A DNA stretch of 64,000 nt from Dolomitihabitans soli (lineage in GTDB: Bacteria; Actinomycetota; Actinomycetes; Streptosporangiales; Streptosporangiaceae), in assembly GCF_022213955.1 (NCBI RefSeq), contig NZ_JAKNTW010000009.1:62001-126000 (forward strand). The letters are read 5' to 3'. The notes beneath the pieces are model-generated. The model was not told the DNA's origin, made no database searches, and saw only the letters and a list, made by a program, of their open reading frames with translations. The translations under genes were made by a program, and so were the position numbers. Shown one piece after another: positions 46,570-56,938 of this stretch. Numbering within the stretch: the first letter of the stretch is position 1; the number at the start of each line of letters is the position of its first letter.

Positions 46570-47754
46570 TCAGCCGGCACGGGCCACGCCCCCTTCTGCG
46601 ACGTCGAACCTGACGCCGGCGAGCTCGGACGGCACGTCTTCCGGCACGGCGGCGGTGATCAGAACCTGCTCGGCGGGGGCGACGGTCTCCGCCAGACGGC
46701 GACGGCGCTGCGAGTCGAGCTCGGCGAAGACGTCGTCGAGGATCAGCACGGGATCGCCGCCATCGGCGCGGAGCAGGTCATATGCGGCCAACCGGAGGGC
46801 AAGGGCGAACGACCACGACTCGCCGTGGCTCGCGTAGCCGCGCGCGGGCAACTCCCCGAGCCCGAGGATCAGGTCGTCGCGATGCGGGCCGACCAGCGTC
46901 ACGCCGCGCTCTATCTCGGAGCTGCGCACCTCCAGCAGGCGGGCCAGCAACTGCTCGGTCAGGGCGGCGCGGTCGGAAGTTATCCCCAGCCCTGTGGAAA
47001 ACTCTGAGGACAACTCCGACGACAACGTGCTCCGGTACGCGAGCGTGGCGGCGCCCGATCCCGGGGCGAGCGCGGCGTACGCCTGCTCGCACAGCGGCCG
47101 CAGCGCCTCCACCAGCTCCAGCCTCGCGCCCAGGAGCTCCGCCCCGTGCCGGGCGAGATGGGCGTCCCAGACCTCCAGGGTGCTCAGCACGTCGCCGTGG
47201 GAGCCGGGGGCGTCGCCGCCGGCCGATCTGCGACCGCGCCTGGCCATGGACGCCGTCCGCAGCAGGGCTCCCCGCTGCTTGAGCACGCGATCGTAGTCGG
47301 CCCGCACACCGGCGAACCTGGGCGTCCTGGCGACGAGCAGATCGTCGAGGAACCGGCGGCGCTCGGCGGGGTCTCCCTTGACCAGGGCGAGGTCCTCGGG
47401 GGCGAACAGCACCGTGCGCAGCAGCCCGAGCACCTCACGCGGCCGCGAGACGGGGGAGCGGTTCAGCCTGGCGCGGTTGGCGCGTCCCGGGTTGATCTCC
47501 AGCTCGACGAGCGCCCTGCGGTCGTCCCTGTGGACGGCGGTTCGCACGATCGCCCTGGCCGCCCCGTGCCGCACCAGCGGCGCGTCGGTGGAGACCCGGT
47601 GACTGGCCAGCGTGGCCACGTAACCGAGGGCCTCGACCAGGTTGGTCTTGCCCTGCCCGTTGGGGCCCACGAACGCCGTGACGCCCGGCTCCAGGCCGAG
47701 CTCCACGGACTCGTACGACCGGAAGTCGGTCAGCGACAGGTGGGCAACGTGCAC
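46570..47754 (-). CDS. recF: DNA replication and repair protein RecF
   Basis: 394 residues, SMC-like ATPase that helps RecA load at gaps. Walker A is GPNGQGKTN (30-38), the signature segment is [20 protein letters not shown], and Walker B is [14 protein letters not shown]. The start [18 protein letters not shown] is typical. It lies between gnd/dnaN and dciA in the origin cluster. A DnaA box (TTATCCACA) falls just downstream, at 46549-46557, at the dciA start. Confidence 0.96.
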   Translation of the reverse strand: MHVAHLSLTDFRSYESVELGLEPGVTAFVGPNGQGKTNLVEALGYVATLASHRVSTDAPLVRHGAARAIVRTAVHRDDRRALVELEINPGRANRARLNRSPVSRPREVLGLLRTVLFAPEDLALVKGDPAERRRFLDDLLVARTPRFAGVRADYDRVLKQRGALLRTASMARRGRRSAGGDAPGSHGDVLSTLEVWDAHLARHGAELLGARLELVEALRPLCEQAYAALAPGSGAATLAYRSTLSSELSSEFSTGLGITSDRAALTEQLLARLLEVRSSEIERGVTLVGPHRDDLILGLGELPARGYASHGESWSFALALRLAAYDLLRADGGDPVLILDDVFAELDSQRRRRLAETVAPAEQVLITAAVPEDVPSELAGVRFDVAEGGVARAG

Positions 47755-47818
47755 CCAGGAAGGCTACTGGGCCACAGGGCTCACCGTGGTCACACCCGAG
47801 TCGTCCGGTATGTCGCGA

Positions 47819-48760
47819 TCATGCGATATCGGCGGGAGGCTCGACGTCGGCGCCCGGCGCGTCGGCGCCCTTCTCCCGCCCGCCCTCGGCCGAGGCGACC
47901 GCGTGACCGCCGAACTGGTTCCGCAGGGCGGCGACGACCTTCATCGCCGGCGAGTCGTCCTGCCGGGAGGCGAAGCGCGCGTAGAGCGCCGCGGTGATCA
48001 CCGGCAGGGGGACGCCGTGTTCGACGGCGGCCTGCACGGTCCAGCGGCCCTCTCCGGAGTCCTGAGCGTAACCACGGAGGTCGGAGAGGTCGGGGTCCTC
48101 GTCCAGGGCCCGGACCATCAGATCGAGCAGCCAGGAGCGGATCACGGTGCCGTGCCGCCAGCTTCTGAACGCCCCCGGCACGTCGGTGACCACATCGGCC
48201 GCTTCCAGCAGCTCCCAGCCCTCCGCGAAGGCCTGCATCATGCCGTACTCGATGCCGTTGTGGACCATCTTCGCGAAGTGCCCGGCTCCGACGTCGCCCG
48301 CGTGCACGAACCCGTCGCTGCCCTCGGGCTTGAGCGTCTCGAAGATCGGCGACAGCTGCTCGATGTGCGCGCTGTCGCCCCCGGCCATCAGGGCGTAGCC
48401 GTTCTCCAGCCCCCACACGCCGCCGCTGACGCCCACATCGACGAAGCCGATGCCCTTGGCGCCCAGCTCGCCGCCGTGCTTCTGATCGTCCACATAGTGC
48501 GAGTTGCCGCCGTCGACGACGACGTCACCGGGGGAGAGCAGCTCGCTCAGCTGATCGACGGTCGACTGGGTCGGCTTGCCCGCCGGCACCATCACCCACA
48601 CCGCGCGGGGCGCCTGGAGCCGGTCGACGAGATCCGCCAGGTGCTCGACGTCGCTGAGCGCCGGATCGCGGTCGTAGCCGACCACCTCGTGGCCGCCACG
48701 CCGAAGGCGCTCGGCCATGTTGCCGCCCATCTTGCCGAGCCCGACCATGCCGATCTGCAT
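47819..48760 (-). CDS. gnd: 6-phosphogluconate dehydrogenase, decarboxylating (short form)
   Basis: 313 residues, the shorter GndA-like type (the classical enzyme has about 470). Rossmann start MQIGMVGLGKMGGNMAERL, motif VVVDGGNSHYVDD, and the substrate site VGVSGGVWGLENGYALMAGG with GHFAKMVHNGIEYGMMQ (catalytic Lys). It converts 6-phosphogluconate to ribulose 5-phosphate with NAD(P). Its place between dnaN and recF is common in actinomycetes. Confidence 0.94.
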   Translation of the reverse strand: MQIGMVGLGKMGGNMAERLRRGGHEVVGYDRDPALSDVEHLADLVDRLQAPRAVWVMVPAGKPTQSTVDQLSELLSPGDVVVDGGNSHYVDDQKHGGELGAKGIGFVDVGVSGGVWGLENGYALMAGGDSAHIEQLSPIFETLKPEGSDGFVHAGDVGAGHFAKMVHNGIEYGMMQAFAEGWELLEAADVVTDVPGAFRSWRHGTVIRSWLLDLMVRALDEDPDLSDLRGYAQDSGEGRWTVQAAVEHGVPLPVITAALYARFASRQDDSPAMKVVAALRNQFGGHAVASAEGGREKGADAPGADVEPPADIA

Positions 48761-48841
48761 CTGAGCACCCCCCTCGGGATTCCATCACGCTTTCCCAGGC
48801 GCGGCGAGTCGAACCGGCCGTCGGCCCCCAGGGATCTTACG

Positions 48842-49978
48842 TCACCCGGAGAGCCGGATAGGCATGATCAGGTAACGGTAGTCGGGAGCCACCTCGTCAT
48901 CCACAGGCTTGCCCCCGGTGAGGATGGCGGGCTTGGTCGACGTGGTGAACTGCAGGCGTGCCACGTCGGAGTCGATCGCACCGAGCCCCTCCAGCAGGAA
49001 CTGGTGGTTGAAGGCGATGTTGATCTCGTCGCCGTCGAAGTCGGCGGGCAGCACCTCGACCGCCTGCGCCTCGTCGCCGCTGCCGGCCTCGAGCACGACC
49101 TCGTCGCCGCGGAACGCCAGCCGTACCGGCGTGTTGCGCTCGGCGACCAGCGCCACGCGCTTGACCGCCTCCACGAACGCCGAGGTGGTCATGTCGGCCC
49201 GCGCCGAGAACTCCGTCGGCAGCAGCGAGCGGTACTTCGGGAACTCGGGGTCGAGCAGGCGGGTCGTGGTACGGCGGCCGCCGCTGGAGAACCCGATCAT
49301 GCCCTCCCCGGTGCCGCCCGCCGAGCTGAGCGCGATCTCGACCTGGGCGCCGGTGGTCAGCGACTTGGCGGTGTCGGCGAGGGTCTTGCCGGGGATCATC
49401 GCGATCGCCGAGAAGTCGGGCTGGCCGGGCTGCCACTTGAGCTCTCGTACGGCGAGGCGGTAGCGGTCGGTGGCGGCGAGGACCACCGTGTCGGCCTCGA
49501 TCTCCATGCGCACGCCGGTGAGCATCGGGAGCGTGTCGTCCTTGCCCGCGGCGACGGCGACCTGGCTCACGGCCGAGGCGAAGATGTCACTCCCGACGTG
49601 TCCGGCCGCCGGGGGCATCGCGGGCAGGGACGGGTAGTCCTCCACCGGCATGGTCAGCAGCGTGAATCTGGCGCTGCCGCACGTCACGACCGCCTTGGCC
49701 CCGTCGACGACGAAATCCACAGGCTGTGCGGGGAGCGCTCTGGTGATCTCGGCGAGCAGCCTGCCCGACACGAGGACCACTCCGGCCTCGCCCGTCTGGA
49801 GTTCGAGGGTCACCTCGGCGGAGACCTCGTAGTCGAAGCCGGACAGCTTCAACTGCTGCTGGTCGGTGACCTCCAGACGCATGCCGGCGAGCACTGGCAC
49901 GGAGGGACGCGCCGGAAGGCTGCGTGCCGTCCACGCGACCGCCTCTGCGAGCACGTCTCGGTCGACCCGGAACATCAC
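48842..49978 (-). CDS. dnaN: DNA polymerase III sliding clamp (beta subunit)
   Basis: 378 residues, three clamp domains of about 125 residues each; FRVDRDVLAEAVAWTARSLP at the start and YRYLIMPIRLSG at the end are typical. GTG 49978 follows AGGAGGCGGATTCAC; the next codon is ATG. It dimerises around DNA and tethers polymerase. The 524-bp gap to dnaA is rich in DnaA boxes. Confidence 0.97.
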   Translation of the reverse strand: MMFRVDRDVLAEAVAWTARSLPARPSVPVLAGMRLEVTDQQQLKLSGFDYEVSAEVTLELQTGEAGVVLVSGRLLAEITRALPAQPVDFVVDGAKAVVTCGSARFTLLTMPVEDYPSLPAMPPAAGHVGSDIFASAVSQVAVAAGKDDTLPMLTGVRMEIEADTVVLAATDRYRLAVRELKWQPGQPDFSAIAMIPGKTLADTAKSLTTGAQVEIALSSAGGTGEGMIGFSSGGRRTTTRLLDPEFPKYRSLLPTEFSARADMTTSAFVEAVKRVALVAERNTPVRLAFRGDEVVLEAGSGDEAQAVEVLPADFDGDEINIAFNHQFLLEGLGAIDSDVARLQFTTSTKPAILTGGKPVDDEVAPDYRYLIMPIRLSG

Positions 49979-50502
49979 GTGAATCCGCCTCCTGTGGGTG
50001 TCTGGCTCTCGTTGATTGTTCCCTGTCCCGCGCTCGGGCCGGGCGGGAACCCTTCTATGGCTCTTGAGTTCTTAGGAAGAGAGATGAGAGGTCATCTTAA
50101 TAGGGGCTGTGGATACTGTGGAGAACCATCGTTTCCGCAGGTCATGTGGCGTAATTTTGTCCACCGGGGCTGTGCACGGAGCCTGGGGGAAACTCGTTCG
50201 GTTGGGGACAACCTCGCTGTACCCACAGGCCGTCCCCAGAAGAGGGGGTCTCTGTCCACTGGTTTTCCACAAGGTTTCCCCAGGTTATCCACTGGGTATG
50301 GGTCCAGTTTGTCCCTCGGTTTATAACGACTACACAGGGCATCCACAGGTTATCCACGAGTTATCCCCAAGATGTCCCCAGGATGTCCCCAGCCTTATCC
50401 CCAGGGCGTTGAAGATCGTTCTAGCCGGGGAGGGCCGTTTTCGCGGGAATGCGGGCCGTCCACAGTGATCCACAGCGTTATCCACAGGCTGTGCACAAGT
50501 CG
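49979..50502. other. oriC: oriC candidate: dnaN-dnaA intergenic region
   Basis: 524 bp with many DnaA boxes: TTATCCACA 50478-50486, TTATCCACG 50350-50358, TTATCCACT 50285-50293, TTGTCCACC 50157-50165, and several weaker sites (GTATCCACA, TTTTCCACA, TGATCCACA). A comparatively A/T-rich segment lies around 50060-50100 and near 50320. In Streptomyces and relatives the origin lies between dnaA and dnaN, so this is the primary candidate. Confidence 0.85.
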
Positions 50503-52185
50503 TCAGGCGTTGCGCGACTGCTGCTTGATCCGGCCGGTCAGCTCGTTGACCTGGTTGTAGATCGAGCGCCGTTCCGCCATCAGCGAGCGGATCTTCCGAT
50601 CGGCGTGCATCACCGTGGTGTGGTCGCGGCCGCCGAACTGCTGGCCGATCTTGGGCAGCGACATGGCGGTGAGCTCGCGGCAGAGATACATGGCGATCTG
50701 CCGGGCGGTCACCAGCACCCGTGAGCGCGAGCCGCCGCACAGGTCGTCGATGGAGATCCCGAAGTAGGCGGCGGTCTGCGCCATGATCGTGGCCACCGTG
50801 ATCTCGGAGCTGGAGTCCTCGGTGATCAGGTCCTTGAGCACGACCTCGGTGAGCTGCAGGTCGACCGACTGCCGGTTGAGGCTGGCGAAGGCGGTGACCC
50901 GGATGAGCGCGCCCTCCAGCTCCCGGATGTTGGTGGAGATCCGGGAGGCGATGTACTCCAGCACCTCGGGCGGCGCGGCCAGGCCCTCCTGGATGGCCTT
51001 CTTACGCAGGATCGCGATGCGGGTCTCCAGCTCGGGCGGCTGGACGTCGGTGATCAGGCCCCACTCGAACCGGTTGCGCAGCCGATCCTCCAGCGTCACC
51101 AGCTGCTTCGGCGCGCGGTCGCTGGAGATCACGATCTGCTTGTTGGCGTTGTGGAGCGTGTTGAAGGTGTGGAAGAACTCCTCCTGCGTCTGCTCCTTGC
51201 CCTCCAGGAACTGGATGTCGTCCACCAGCAGGATGTCGACCGCCCGGTAGCGGCTGCGGAAGCCGTCGGCCTTGTGGTCGCGGATGGAGTTGATGAAGTC
51301 GTTGGTGAACTCCTCGGAGCTCACGTATCTCACCCGGGCCCCGTCGTACAGGCTCTGCGCGTAGTGGCCGATGGCGTGCAGAAGGTGCGTCTTGCCCAGT
51401 CCGGAGTCGCCGTAGATGAAGAGCGGGTTGTACGCCTTCGCCGGCGCCTCGGCCACCGCGACTGCCGCCGCGTGCGCGAACCTGTTGCTCGACCCGATGA
51501 CAAATGTCTCAAAGGTGTACTTCGGGTTCAGCCGTGCGGGCTCACCTGGACGCGCGCCTCTGCTGTCCCACCGGTTCTGCGGCTCCTGGCGCTCCTGCTT
51601 CTGCACCGGCTCCTGGTCGGCGTACGGCTGGCCGCGACGCTCCGCCTGCGGCGGGTCGCTCTGGTTGTACGGCTGGGCGGGCTCCTCCACACCATAGGAG
51701 TAGGGGAACTGGGCCGGCCGAACCTGTGGCTGAGCCTGTGGAAAGTCTGTGGACAACTGTGGATGACCAGGCGCGGGAGGGTACGGGCGATGGGGCTCAA
51801 GCCCTTGCCTGTGCTGCGGTTGCGCGGGTTGTCCATAACCCTGCTGGGGACCGGCGTCCTGGGGATAACTTTGCGGCGGGGCCTGGGGATAGCTCTCCTG
51901 GCGTGGCGTTCCGCCGTCGGGGTCCGCGGCCATCGGGTCCACCATGACGGCGACCCGCATGGGATGGCCGAACTCCTGCGAGAGCGTGTGCGCGATCAGC
52001 GGCCGCAGCTTGCTCTCCAGCACGTCCTTGGCGAACTCGTTCGGGGCGGCGAGGACGACGGTGTCGTTGACGAGGCCGAGGGGACGTGTCATGGACAGCC
52101 AGGCGCGGTGCTGCGCCGGGACGCTGCCGTCGAGAAAGTTGTCCAGCGCCCGATTCCATACCGCGTCGAGGTCGACACCGTCCAT
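50503..52185 (-). CDS. dnaA: Chromosomal replication initiator DnaA
   Basis: 560 residues. Domain I (about 1-95), a long proline- and glutamine-rich linker (about 100-225), then the AAA+ domain with Walker [14 protein letters not shown] and Walker [15 protein letters not shown]. The C-terminal DNA-binding domain has the DnaA signature [17 protein letters not shown] 52185 follows GGGAGGGGATCACAACC. It binds the DnaA boxes on both sides of its gene and opens the origin. Confidence 0.97.
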   Translation of the reverse strand: MDGVDLDAVWNRALDNFLDGSVPAQHRAWLSMTRPLGLVNDTVVLAAPNEFAKDVLESKLRPLIAHTLSQEFGHPMRVAVMVDPMAADPDGGTPRQESYPQAPPQSYPQDAGPQQGYGQPAQPQHRQGLEPHRPYPPAPGHPQLSTDFPQAQPQVRPAQFPYSYGVEEPAQPYNQSDPPQAERRGQPYADQEPVQKQERQEPQNRWDSRGARPGEPARLNPKYTFETFVIGSSNRFAHAAAVAVAEAPAKAYNPLFIYGDSGLGKTHLLHAIGHYAQSLYDGARVRYVSSEEFTNDFINSIRDHKADGFRSRYRAVDILLVDDIQFLEGKEQTQEEFFHTFNTLHNANKQIVISSDRAPKQLVTLEDRLRNRFEWGLITDVQPPELETRIAILRKKAIQEGLAAPPEVLEYIASRISTNIRELEGALIRVTAFASLNRQSVDLQLTEVVLKDLITEDSSSEITVATIMAQTAAYFGISIDDLCGGSRSRVLVTARQIAMYLCRELTAMSLPKIGQQFGGRDHTTVMHADRKIRSLMAERRSIYNQVNELTGRIKQQSRNA

Positions 52186-52663
52186 GGTTGTGATCCCCTC
52201 CCTTCTGCCGCGGCCCCCGCGATCGTTATCCACACCTGCGGCAGCGGAGCCCCCGCGTCCCCACCCTGTGGCCCGCACGTTGTCCACCGATGATCCACAG
52301 GAAATCCACAACTGTGTACACAGCCTGTGATGGATCACTTTCACGTGCGGCCAGGCGAGGGAGCTCAGGTCCGGAGGGCCGACAGTAGCCGTGTGCACAT
52401 CCGTGTTCAAGACGTTGTCCACAGCCTACTGGCAGTGCGAGGGAGGCTGGGTGCACATCCTGTGGACAAAGGGACGGCGGTGGAAAACCCACATGTGGAT
52501 TAGTGGATAACCTGGTTCGGTTTGACCTGGGGCACAGCTGCCCCGTAACGTACGACGGTCGGCTTGCCACGCGACGGCTATTTCGCATGCCCTTGCTCGA
52601 GCCGGCAAGCCAGTCCTGTGTATAAGCGTCCCCCGGGACGTTTCTGAAGCCTGGAGCCCACTC
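52186..52663. promoter_or_regulatory. dnaA-rpmH intergenic DnaA-box cluster (dnaA control region)
   Basis: 478 bp. Boxes include TTATCCACA 52226-52234, TTGTCCACC 52280-52288, TTGTCCACA 52415-52423, TTGTCCACA reversed 52461-52469, and TTATCCACT reversed 52502-52510, plus partial sites near 52291-52310 and 52495. It holds the divergent dnaA and rpmH promoters, so it may serve dnaA autoregulation and also part of the origin. Confidence 0.8.
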
Positions 52664-52801
52664 GTGAGCAAGCGTACTTTCCAGCCGAACAACCGCCGCC
52701 GCGCGAAGACCCACGGCTTTCGGCTGCGCATGCGCACCCGGGCGGGTCGCGCAATCCTGGCCGCCCGCCGCCGTAAGGGGCGCGAGAGCCTGTCGGCCTG
52801 A
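52664..52801 (+). CDS. rpmH: 50S ribosomal protein L34
   Basis: 45 residues, start GTG after [32 protein letters not shown] and the arginine-rich remainder are diagnostic of L34, a small protein of the large ribosomal subunit. It is the first gene to the right of the origin. Confidence 0.97.
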   Translation: MSKRTFQPNNRRRAKTHGFRLRMRTRAGRAILAARRRKGRESLSA

Positions 52802-52874
52802 CGGTCGTCCCTGTGCTTCGTCGCCCGCCGTGCCACGTGCCGGCGGGCGACAAGCCGTTACCTGAGGTCTATTC

Positions 52875-53255
52875 GTGTTGCCGCCCGGATCCCGCATGCG
52901 GCGCGGCGAGGAATTCGCCGCCGCGATACGGCAGGGGAGCCGCGCAGGCCGCCCCACGCTGGTCGCGCACTTGAGCATGCGCCCAAACACCGACGTGCCG
53001 CCGTTGGTGGGATTCGTCGTGAGCCGAGCTGTTGGGGGGGCGGTAGTACGAAATCTGGTGAAGCGTCGGTTGCGACACCTGGTCCGGGACCGTCTGCATC
53101 GGCTTCCGGAGGGTAGCCTGCTGGTGGTACGCGCCAATCCATTGGCCGCGTCCGCGCGAATCGAGCGCCTTGCCGCCGAACTCGACGTCGCGCTCGATCG
53201 TTTACTCAGGCGGCGGGGGTCTGACACACAGGCCCGGACGGATGGACATCGATGA
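52875..53255 (+). CDS. rnpA: Ribonuclease P protein component
   Basis: 126 residues, GTG start after TGAGGTCTATTC. The family RNR motif appears as [17 protein letters not shown] with basic residues contacting the M1 [17 protein letters not shown] near the start is typical. With the RNA subunit it matures tRNA 5' ends. It overlaps yidD by 4 bp. Confidence 0.95.
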   Translation: MLPPGSRMRRGEEFAAAIRQGSRAGRPTLVAHLSMRPNTDVPPLVGFVVSRAVGGAVVRNLVKRRLRHLVRDRLHRLPEGSLLVVRANPLAASARIERLAAELDVALDRLLRRRGSDTQARTDGHR

Positions 53256-53551
53256 CGGACCGAGTGCAGGCGAGCACGGCGCTACCAAGCGCCGAGCCGA
53301 GTTCAGCCGCTCGGATCCTGCTGCTCCCCATCCGGTTCTACCGTGCGTTCATAGGACCGATGCTGGGCCCCCAGTGCCGTTTCCATCCCTCGTGCAGCGC
53401 CTACGGGCTCGAAGCGATCACTGTCCACGGCGCGCTGCGCGGTTCATGGTTGACGATCCGGCGAATCGGGCGTTGCCACCCCTTCCATCCAGGAGGACAC
53501 GACCCGGTGCCTCCACGCCCGATCCGACCCCACGAAAAGCAAGGGAGCTAG
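53252..53551 (+). CDS. yidD: Membrane protein insertion efficiency factor YidD
   Basis: 99 residues. The family core [20 protein letters not shown] followed by [13 protein letters not shown] with conserved cysteines and [13 protein letters not shown] is complete. A peripheral membrane protein that helps YidC insertion. The start ATG overlaps the rnpA stop; yidC follows 4 bp later. Confidence 0.95.
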   Translation: MTDRVQASTALPSAEPSSAARILLLPIRFYRAFIGPMLGPQCRFHPSCSAYGLEAITVHGALRGSWLTIRRIGRCHPFHPGGHDPVPPRPIRPHEKQGS

Positions 53552-53555
53552 CTCG

Positions 53556-54515
53556 GTGGAGCTGTCCTGGCTGAATTGGCTCTACACGGCCGTCGCGCAA
53601 GTCATCACCTGGATTCACCAGGGCTACAGCACCTTCCTCGCGAAGGACAGCGGGCTCAACTGGGCGTTGACCATCATCACGCTGACCGTGCTGATGCGAT
53701 TGCTGATCTTCCCGCTGTTCATGAAGCAAATGGGCTCGTCGCGGAAGATGCAGGCACTCGCTCCCAAGGTTGCGGAGCTGCGCAAGAAGTACAAGAACGA
53801 CAAGCAGCGCATGAACCAAGAGGTCATGCGCACCTACCAGGAAGCGGGCGCCAACCCGCTCGGCGGTTGCCTGCCGATCGTCGCGCAGTTCCCGATCTTC
53901 ATCTCGATGTTCACCGTGCTGCAGGCGATGGCGAACGGCCAGCCGAAGTTCGGCATGACGCAGGAGATGGTCGACAGCGCCCGTGCGGCGCACATCTTCG
54001 GCGCCCCGATCCCCGCGACCTTCTTCACCAGCGCCGACGACATCGTGAAGCTGGGCGCCGACCCGGTGATGACGAAGATCGTTCTGGCGATCTTCGTCGC
54101 GGTCAGCTCACTGACCACGTTCCTGACGGTGCGGCAGAGCGTGACCCGGTCGATGGCGCAGATGCCTGACAACCCGATGGCGCAGCAGCAGAAGATCCTG
54201 ATGTACATCTCGCCGCTGTTCGCCATCTTCAGCCTCAACTTCCCCCTGGGGCTGATCCTGTACTGGGTGACGACGAACGTGTGGACGCTCTCCCAGCAGC
54301 ACTGGTTCTACAGCCGGAATCCGATGCCGCAGTTCGATGCCAAGGGCAACGTGGTGGATCCCGAGCCCAGGCGGACGCTGATGAGCAAGATCCGCAGCAC
54401 CAAGGCCGAGGAGGAGCAGGACACTCCTGAGCCGCCTCCCCCTCCGCCGAAGGTCGCCCGTCAGCAGCCGACGAGGCAGCCTCGTAGTAAGCGCACGGGC
54501 AGCAAGAAGTCGTAG
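53556..54515 (+). CDS. yidC: Membrane protein insertase YidC (Oxa1 family)
   Basis: 319 residues from GTG 53556. Five membrane helices with the Oxa1 core: NWALTIITLTVLMRLLIFPL with the groove arginine, GCLPIVAQFPIFISMFTVLQ, and FPLGLILYWVTTNVWTLSQQ. The C-terminal tail is basic and proline-rich (to bind ribosome). It inserts membrane proteins with or without Sec. Confidence 0.96.
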   Translation: MELSWLNWLYTAVAQVITWIHQGYSTFLAKDSGLNWALTIITLTVLMRLLIFPLFMKQMGSSRKMQALAPKVAELRKKYKNDKQRMNQEVMRTYQEAGANPLGGCLPIVAQFPIFISMFTVLQAMANGQPKFGMTQEMVDSARAAHIFGAPIPATFFTSADDIVKLGADPVMTKIVLAIFVAVSSLTTFLTVRQSVTRSMAQMPDNPMAQQQKILMYISPLFAIFSLNFPLGLILYWVTTNVWTLSQQHWFYSRNPMPQFDAKGNVVDPEPRRTLMSKIRSTKAEEEQDTPEPPPPPPKVARQQPTRQPRSKRTGSKKS

Positions 54516-54563
54516 CAGGCCGGGTCGGACCTCCGACCCGACACCATGAAGGAGAGGCCGGAC

Positions 54564-55064
54564 GTGACCGAGGCCGAGCAGGAGACGGTGGCGAAAGCCG
54601 CCCCCGATCTCGCGGCGCTTGAGCAGGAAGGCGAGATCGCGGCGGACTATGTCGAGGGCCTTCTGGACATCGCCGACATGGACGGCGACATCGACATGGA
54701 CGTCGAGGGGGACCGTGCGGTCGTGTCCGTCGTCGACGTCAAGGGCGGCGACCTCGTCGGCAGGAACGGCGAGATCCTCGAAGCGCTCCAGGAGCTCACG
54801 CGTCTCGCCGTGCACCGCCAGACGGGGGAGCGGTCGCGCCTGATGCTCGACGTCGGCGGCTTCCGTGAGCGCCGGCGCGCGGAGCTGAGCAAGATCGGCG
54901 GCGAGGTGGCCGACGAGGTCAAGCGCAGCGGCGAGCCCAAGCCGCTCCAGCCGATGACCCCGTTCGAACGCAAGATCGTGCACGACGCGGTGGCCGCGGC
55001 GGGTCTCCGCAGCGAATCGGAGGGCGAGGAGCCCAACCGTTTCGTGGTGGTCCTTCCCGCCTGA
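54564..55064 (+). CDS. jag: Jag/KhpB RNA-binding protein (KH and R3H domains)
   Basis: 166 residues from GTG 54564, which follows AAGGAGAGGCCGGAC; an in-frame ATG at 54546 contains that site and is less likely. The KH-II part (about 45-105) reads GGDLVGRNGEILEALQELTR, and the R3H part (about 115-160) FRERRRAEL then MTPFERKIVHDAV. An RNA-binding regulator that in other bacteria pairs with KhpA and affects division and envelope genes. Conserved neighbour of yidC. Confidence 0.93.
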   Translation: MTEAEQETVAKAAPDLAALEQEGEIAADYVEGLLDIADMDGDIDMDVEGDRAVVSVVDVKGGDLVGRNGEILEALQELTRLAVHRQTGERSRLMLDVGGFRERRRAELSKIGGEVADEVKRSGEPKPLQPMTPFERKIVHDAVAAAGLRSESEGEEPNRFVVVLPA

Positions 55065-55080
55065 ACCTCATCGCAAGATC

Positions 55081-55113
55081 GGCCGCCGGACGCCTCCTGC
55101 CCCGGCGGCCTTT
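55081..55113 (+). terminator. Terminator of the rpmH-jag unit
   Basis: A 9-bp stem GGCCGCCGG with CCGGCGGCC and a T-run of three (55111-55113), 17 bp after the jag stop. Confidence 0.75.
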
Positions 55114-56111
55114 CCACGCCCGCCACCGCGACCACCCCCAGCACCACCGGCGCCGTCGCCTGCTGTGACCGCCCCGCATCACCACGCGCGTCGCCACTGC
55201 CGTGACCGCCGCGACGATCTGTCCAGCCGTACGGCCGAGCAGGTTCGTCCGCGGTTGGACTTGGCGGTGACACGGGAATGGTGGTGTCGGCGCAGAGCCG
55301 CACGTTCGTTGACGCGGGCTGAGCGAACGTACTTCATTGAGCACGGATACTCGTGTCGTCCGGCACGTGCGGGCGGCCGCGAATCACGTGTGGCGCAGTC
55401 ACCGGAGAGCGTGCGTTATCCACAGCCTGTGTATATCTCTGTGGCATAACGTGGGCCTCGTGCGCGCCTCGCGGATCGGCGGCTGAAACCCGGGTCTGCG
55501 CAGGTCAGACCGGCCATCGGCAGTGGGTCGGCGGGTCTTGTGAGACGGCAGGCTCCCGGGAGGTTATCCACAGGCTGTGAATTCAGAGGCGACCTGTATC
55601 CCGGTGGGTGCGCGGTCGATCGACTGAGAAGCGGCGGGTACGGCCTGCGTGCAGCGGCTACCCGAGCGAGACCATGCGCGATTCTCTCTGGACTCTCGAT
55701 CTGGCTTCGATCGAGTGTTTCCGCCGGTGCCACATCCGGATCATCACGGGGCGCACGTCAGCCGGGTCGGCATCCGATTCTGTGGCGACTCCCTGTTAGA
55801 CCTCCCGGCCCTGGGCGTCGGACGCCACGGCAGCAATCGGCCGTACAGAGGTCTCTGCCCTCACTGAACTGGGCACATACCGGCACCGTTGACAGCACCT
55901 CCATCGCGTAGAGCGCCGATATCCATCCAGCGCCTCGGCTGGTGACGGTCGCGAGAGGAATCTGGGCGGTGCCGGCCGTACGGGATGAGGGCCGGGCGTT
56001 GTGCCTAGCGTGCTGGGAAGGGGAGGGGCGTTAGCCTGCTCGCATGAGGCTGTACCGGCGGGACGGGCCCGCAGTGCTGGATAGGGTCGTCAAAGCGAGT
56101 GAGAGACGGCG
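55114..56111. other. 1-kb gap without a recognised gene, with two perfect DnaA boxes
   Basis: No credible coding frame on either strand. Two consensus DnaA boxes TTATCCACA lie at 55416-55424 and 55564-55572, each followed by GGCTGTG or GCCTGTG-like sequence. It may hold the rsmG promoter. Confidence 0.65.
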
Positions 56112-56201
56112 ATGACAACAGAGCGCACCCCGGCGCGAGGCGCGGAGAGGGTGGCCGAGACGAGGCCGTCCGCGAAGCGTAGGGGAGATCGACCGAAGTG
56201 A
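56112..56201 (+). CDS. Possible small upstream ORF coupled to rsmG
   Basis: An ATG-initiated frame of 29 codons (MTTERTPARGAERVAETRPS and so on, very basic) ends with TGA that overlaps the GTG of rsmG by 2 bases. No strong ribosome site precedes it. It could be a translational leader or a chance frame. Confidence 0.35.
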   Translation: MTTERTPARGAERVAETRPSAKRRGDRPK

Positions 56202-56938
56202 GCGACGAGTGGGCCGATGGGCGCGGCGACGATGTGCCTGCGGATGGCGACCGCTTTGGCGACGGCATGCCGGAGCCACCTGCCATGGCCCGCAAGGTCT
56301 TCGATGACAAATCGTGGCCGCAGGCTGAGGCGTTCGCGGAGCTGCTGGCCGGCCCCGCTGTCGTGCGCGGGTTGCTTGGTCCACGTGAGGTGCCAAGGAT
56401 CTGGGATCGCCATCTGCTCAACTGCGCGGTGGTGGCCGAGGCGATCCCGCCGGTTGTGAGCCTGGTGGACATCGGCTCCGGAGCGGGGCTTCCCGGGATC
56501 GTGCTGGCGATCGTCCGGCCCGACATCTCCGTGACCCTGCTTGAACCACTTCTCCGAAGGACGATTTTCCTTGAGGAGTGTGTCGACGCGCTGAATCTCG
56601 ACAACGTCGAGGTCGTGCGTGGTCGCGCGGAGGAGTTGGCGGGCAGACGGCAGTTCGATGTGGCGAGTGCCCGTGCCGTCGCCCCCTTGGAGCGGCTGCT
56701 GGCCTGGTCCATGCCACTGCTACGCGAAGGAGGCGAGTTGCTGGCGATGAAGGGTGAGCGAGCCGCCGAGGAACTTGCCGGCGCTCAGGCACAGTTGCGG
56801 GCGAGTGGCGCGCAGCAGGCCGAGCTTGTATCGGTCGGGCACGGTAAGGTCGAGCCGCCTGCAACTCTCGTTCGTGTGGTCGCCGGTCGCGCGCCCGAGC
56901 AAGGTCGGCAGGCCTCGCGGCGCAGACGGAAGAGGTGA
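56198..56938 (+). CDS. rsmG: 16S rRNA (guanine-527-N7) methyltransferase RsmG
   Basis: 246 residues. SAM motif I VDIGSGAGLPGIVLAI, substrate segment RIWDRHLLNCAVVAEAI, and FDVASARAVAPLERLLAW with MKGERAAEEL are diagnostic. It methylates G527 of 16S rRNA; loss gives low-level streptomycin resistance in other actinomycetes. It overlaps a possible small leader ORF and is followed at once by parA. Confidence 0.96.
   Translation: MSDEWADGRGDDVPADGDRFGDGMPEPPAMARKVFDDKSWPQAEAFAELLAGPAVVRGLLGPREVPRIWDRHLLNCAVVAEAIPPVVSLVDIGSGAGLPGIVLAIVRPDISVTLLEPLLRRTIFLEECVDALNLDNVEVVRGRAEELAGRRQFDVASARAVAPLERLLAWSMPLLREGGELLAMKGERAAEELAGAQAQLRASGAQQAELVSVGHGKVEPPATLVRVVAGRAPEQGRQASRRRRKR

Noticed and set aside
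47642-50326. 894-codon plus-strand frame opposite gnd, dnaN and the origin
   Set aside because: Runs antisense through three known features and has no recognisable family.
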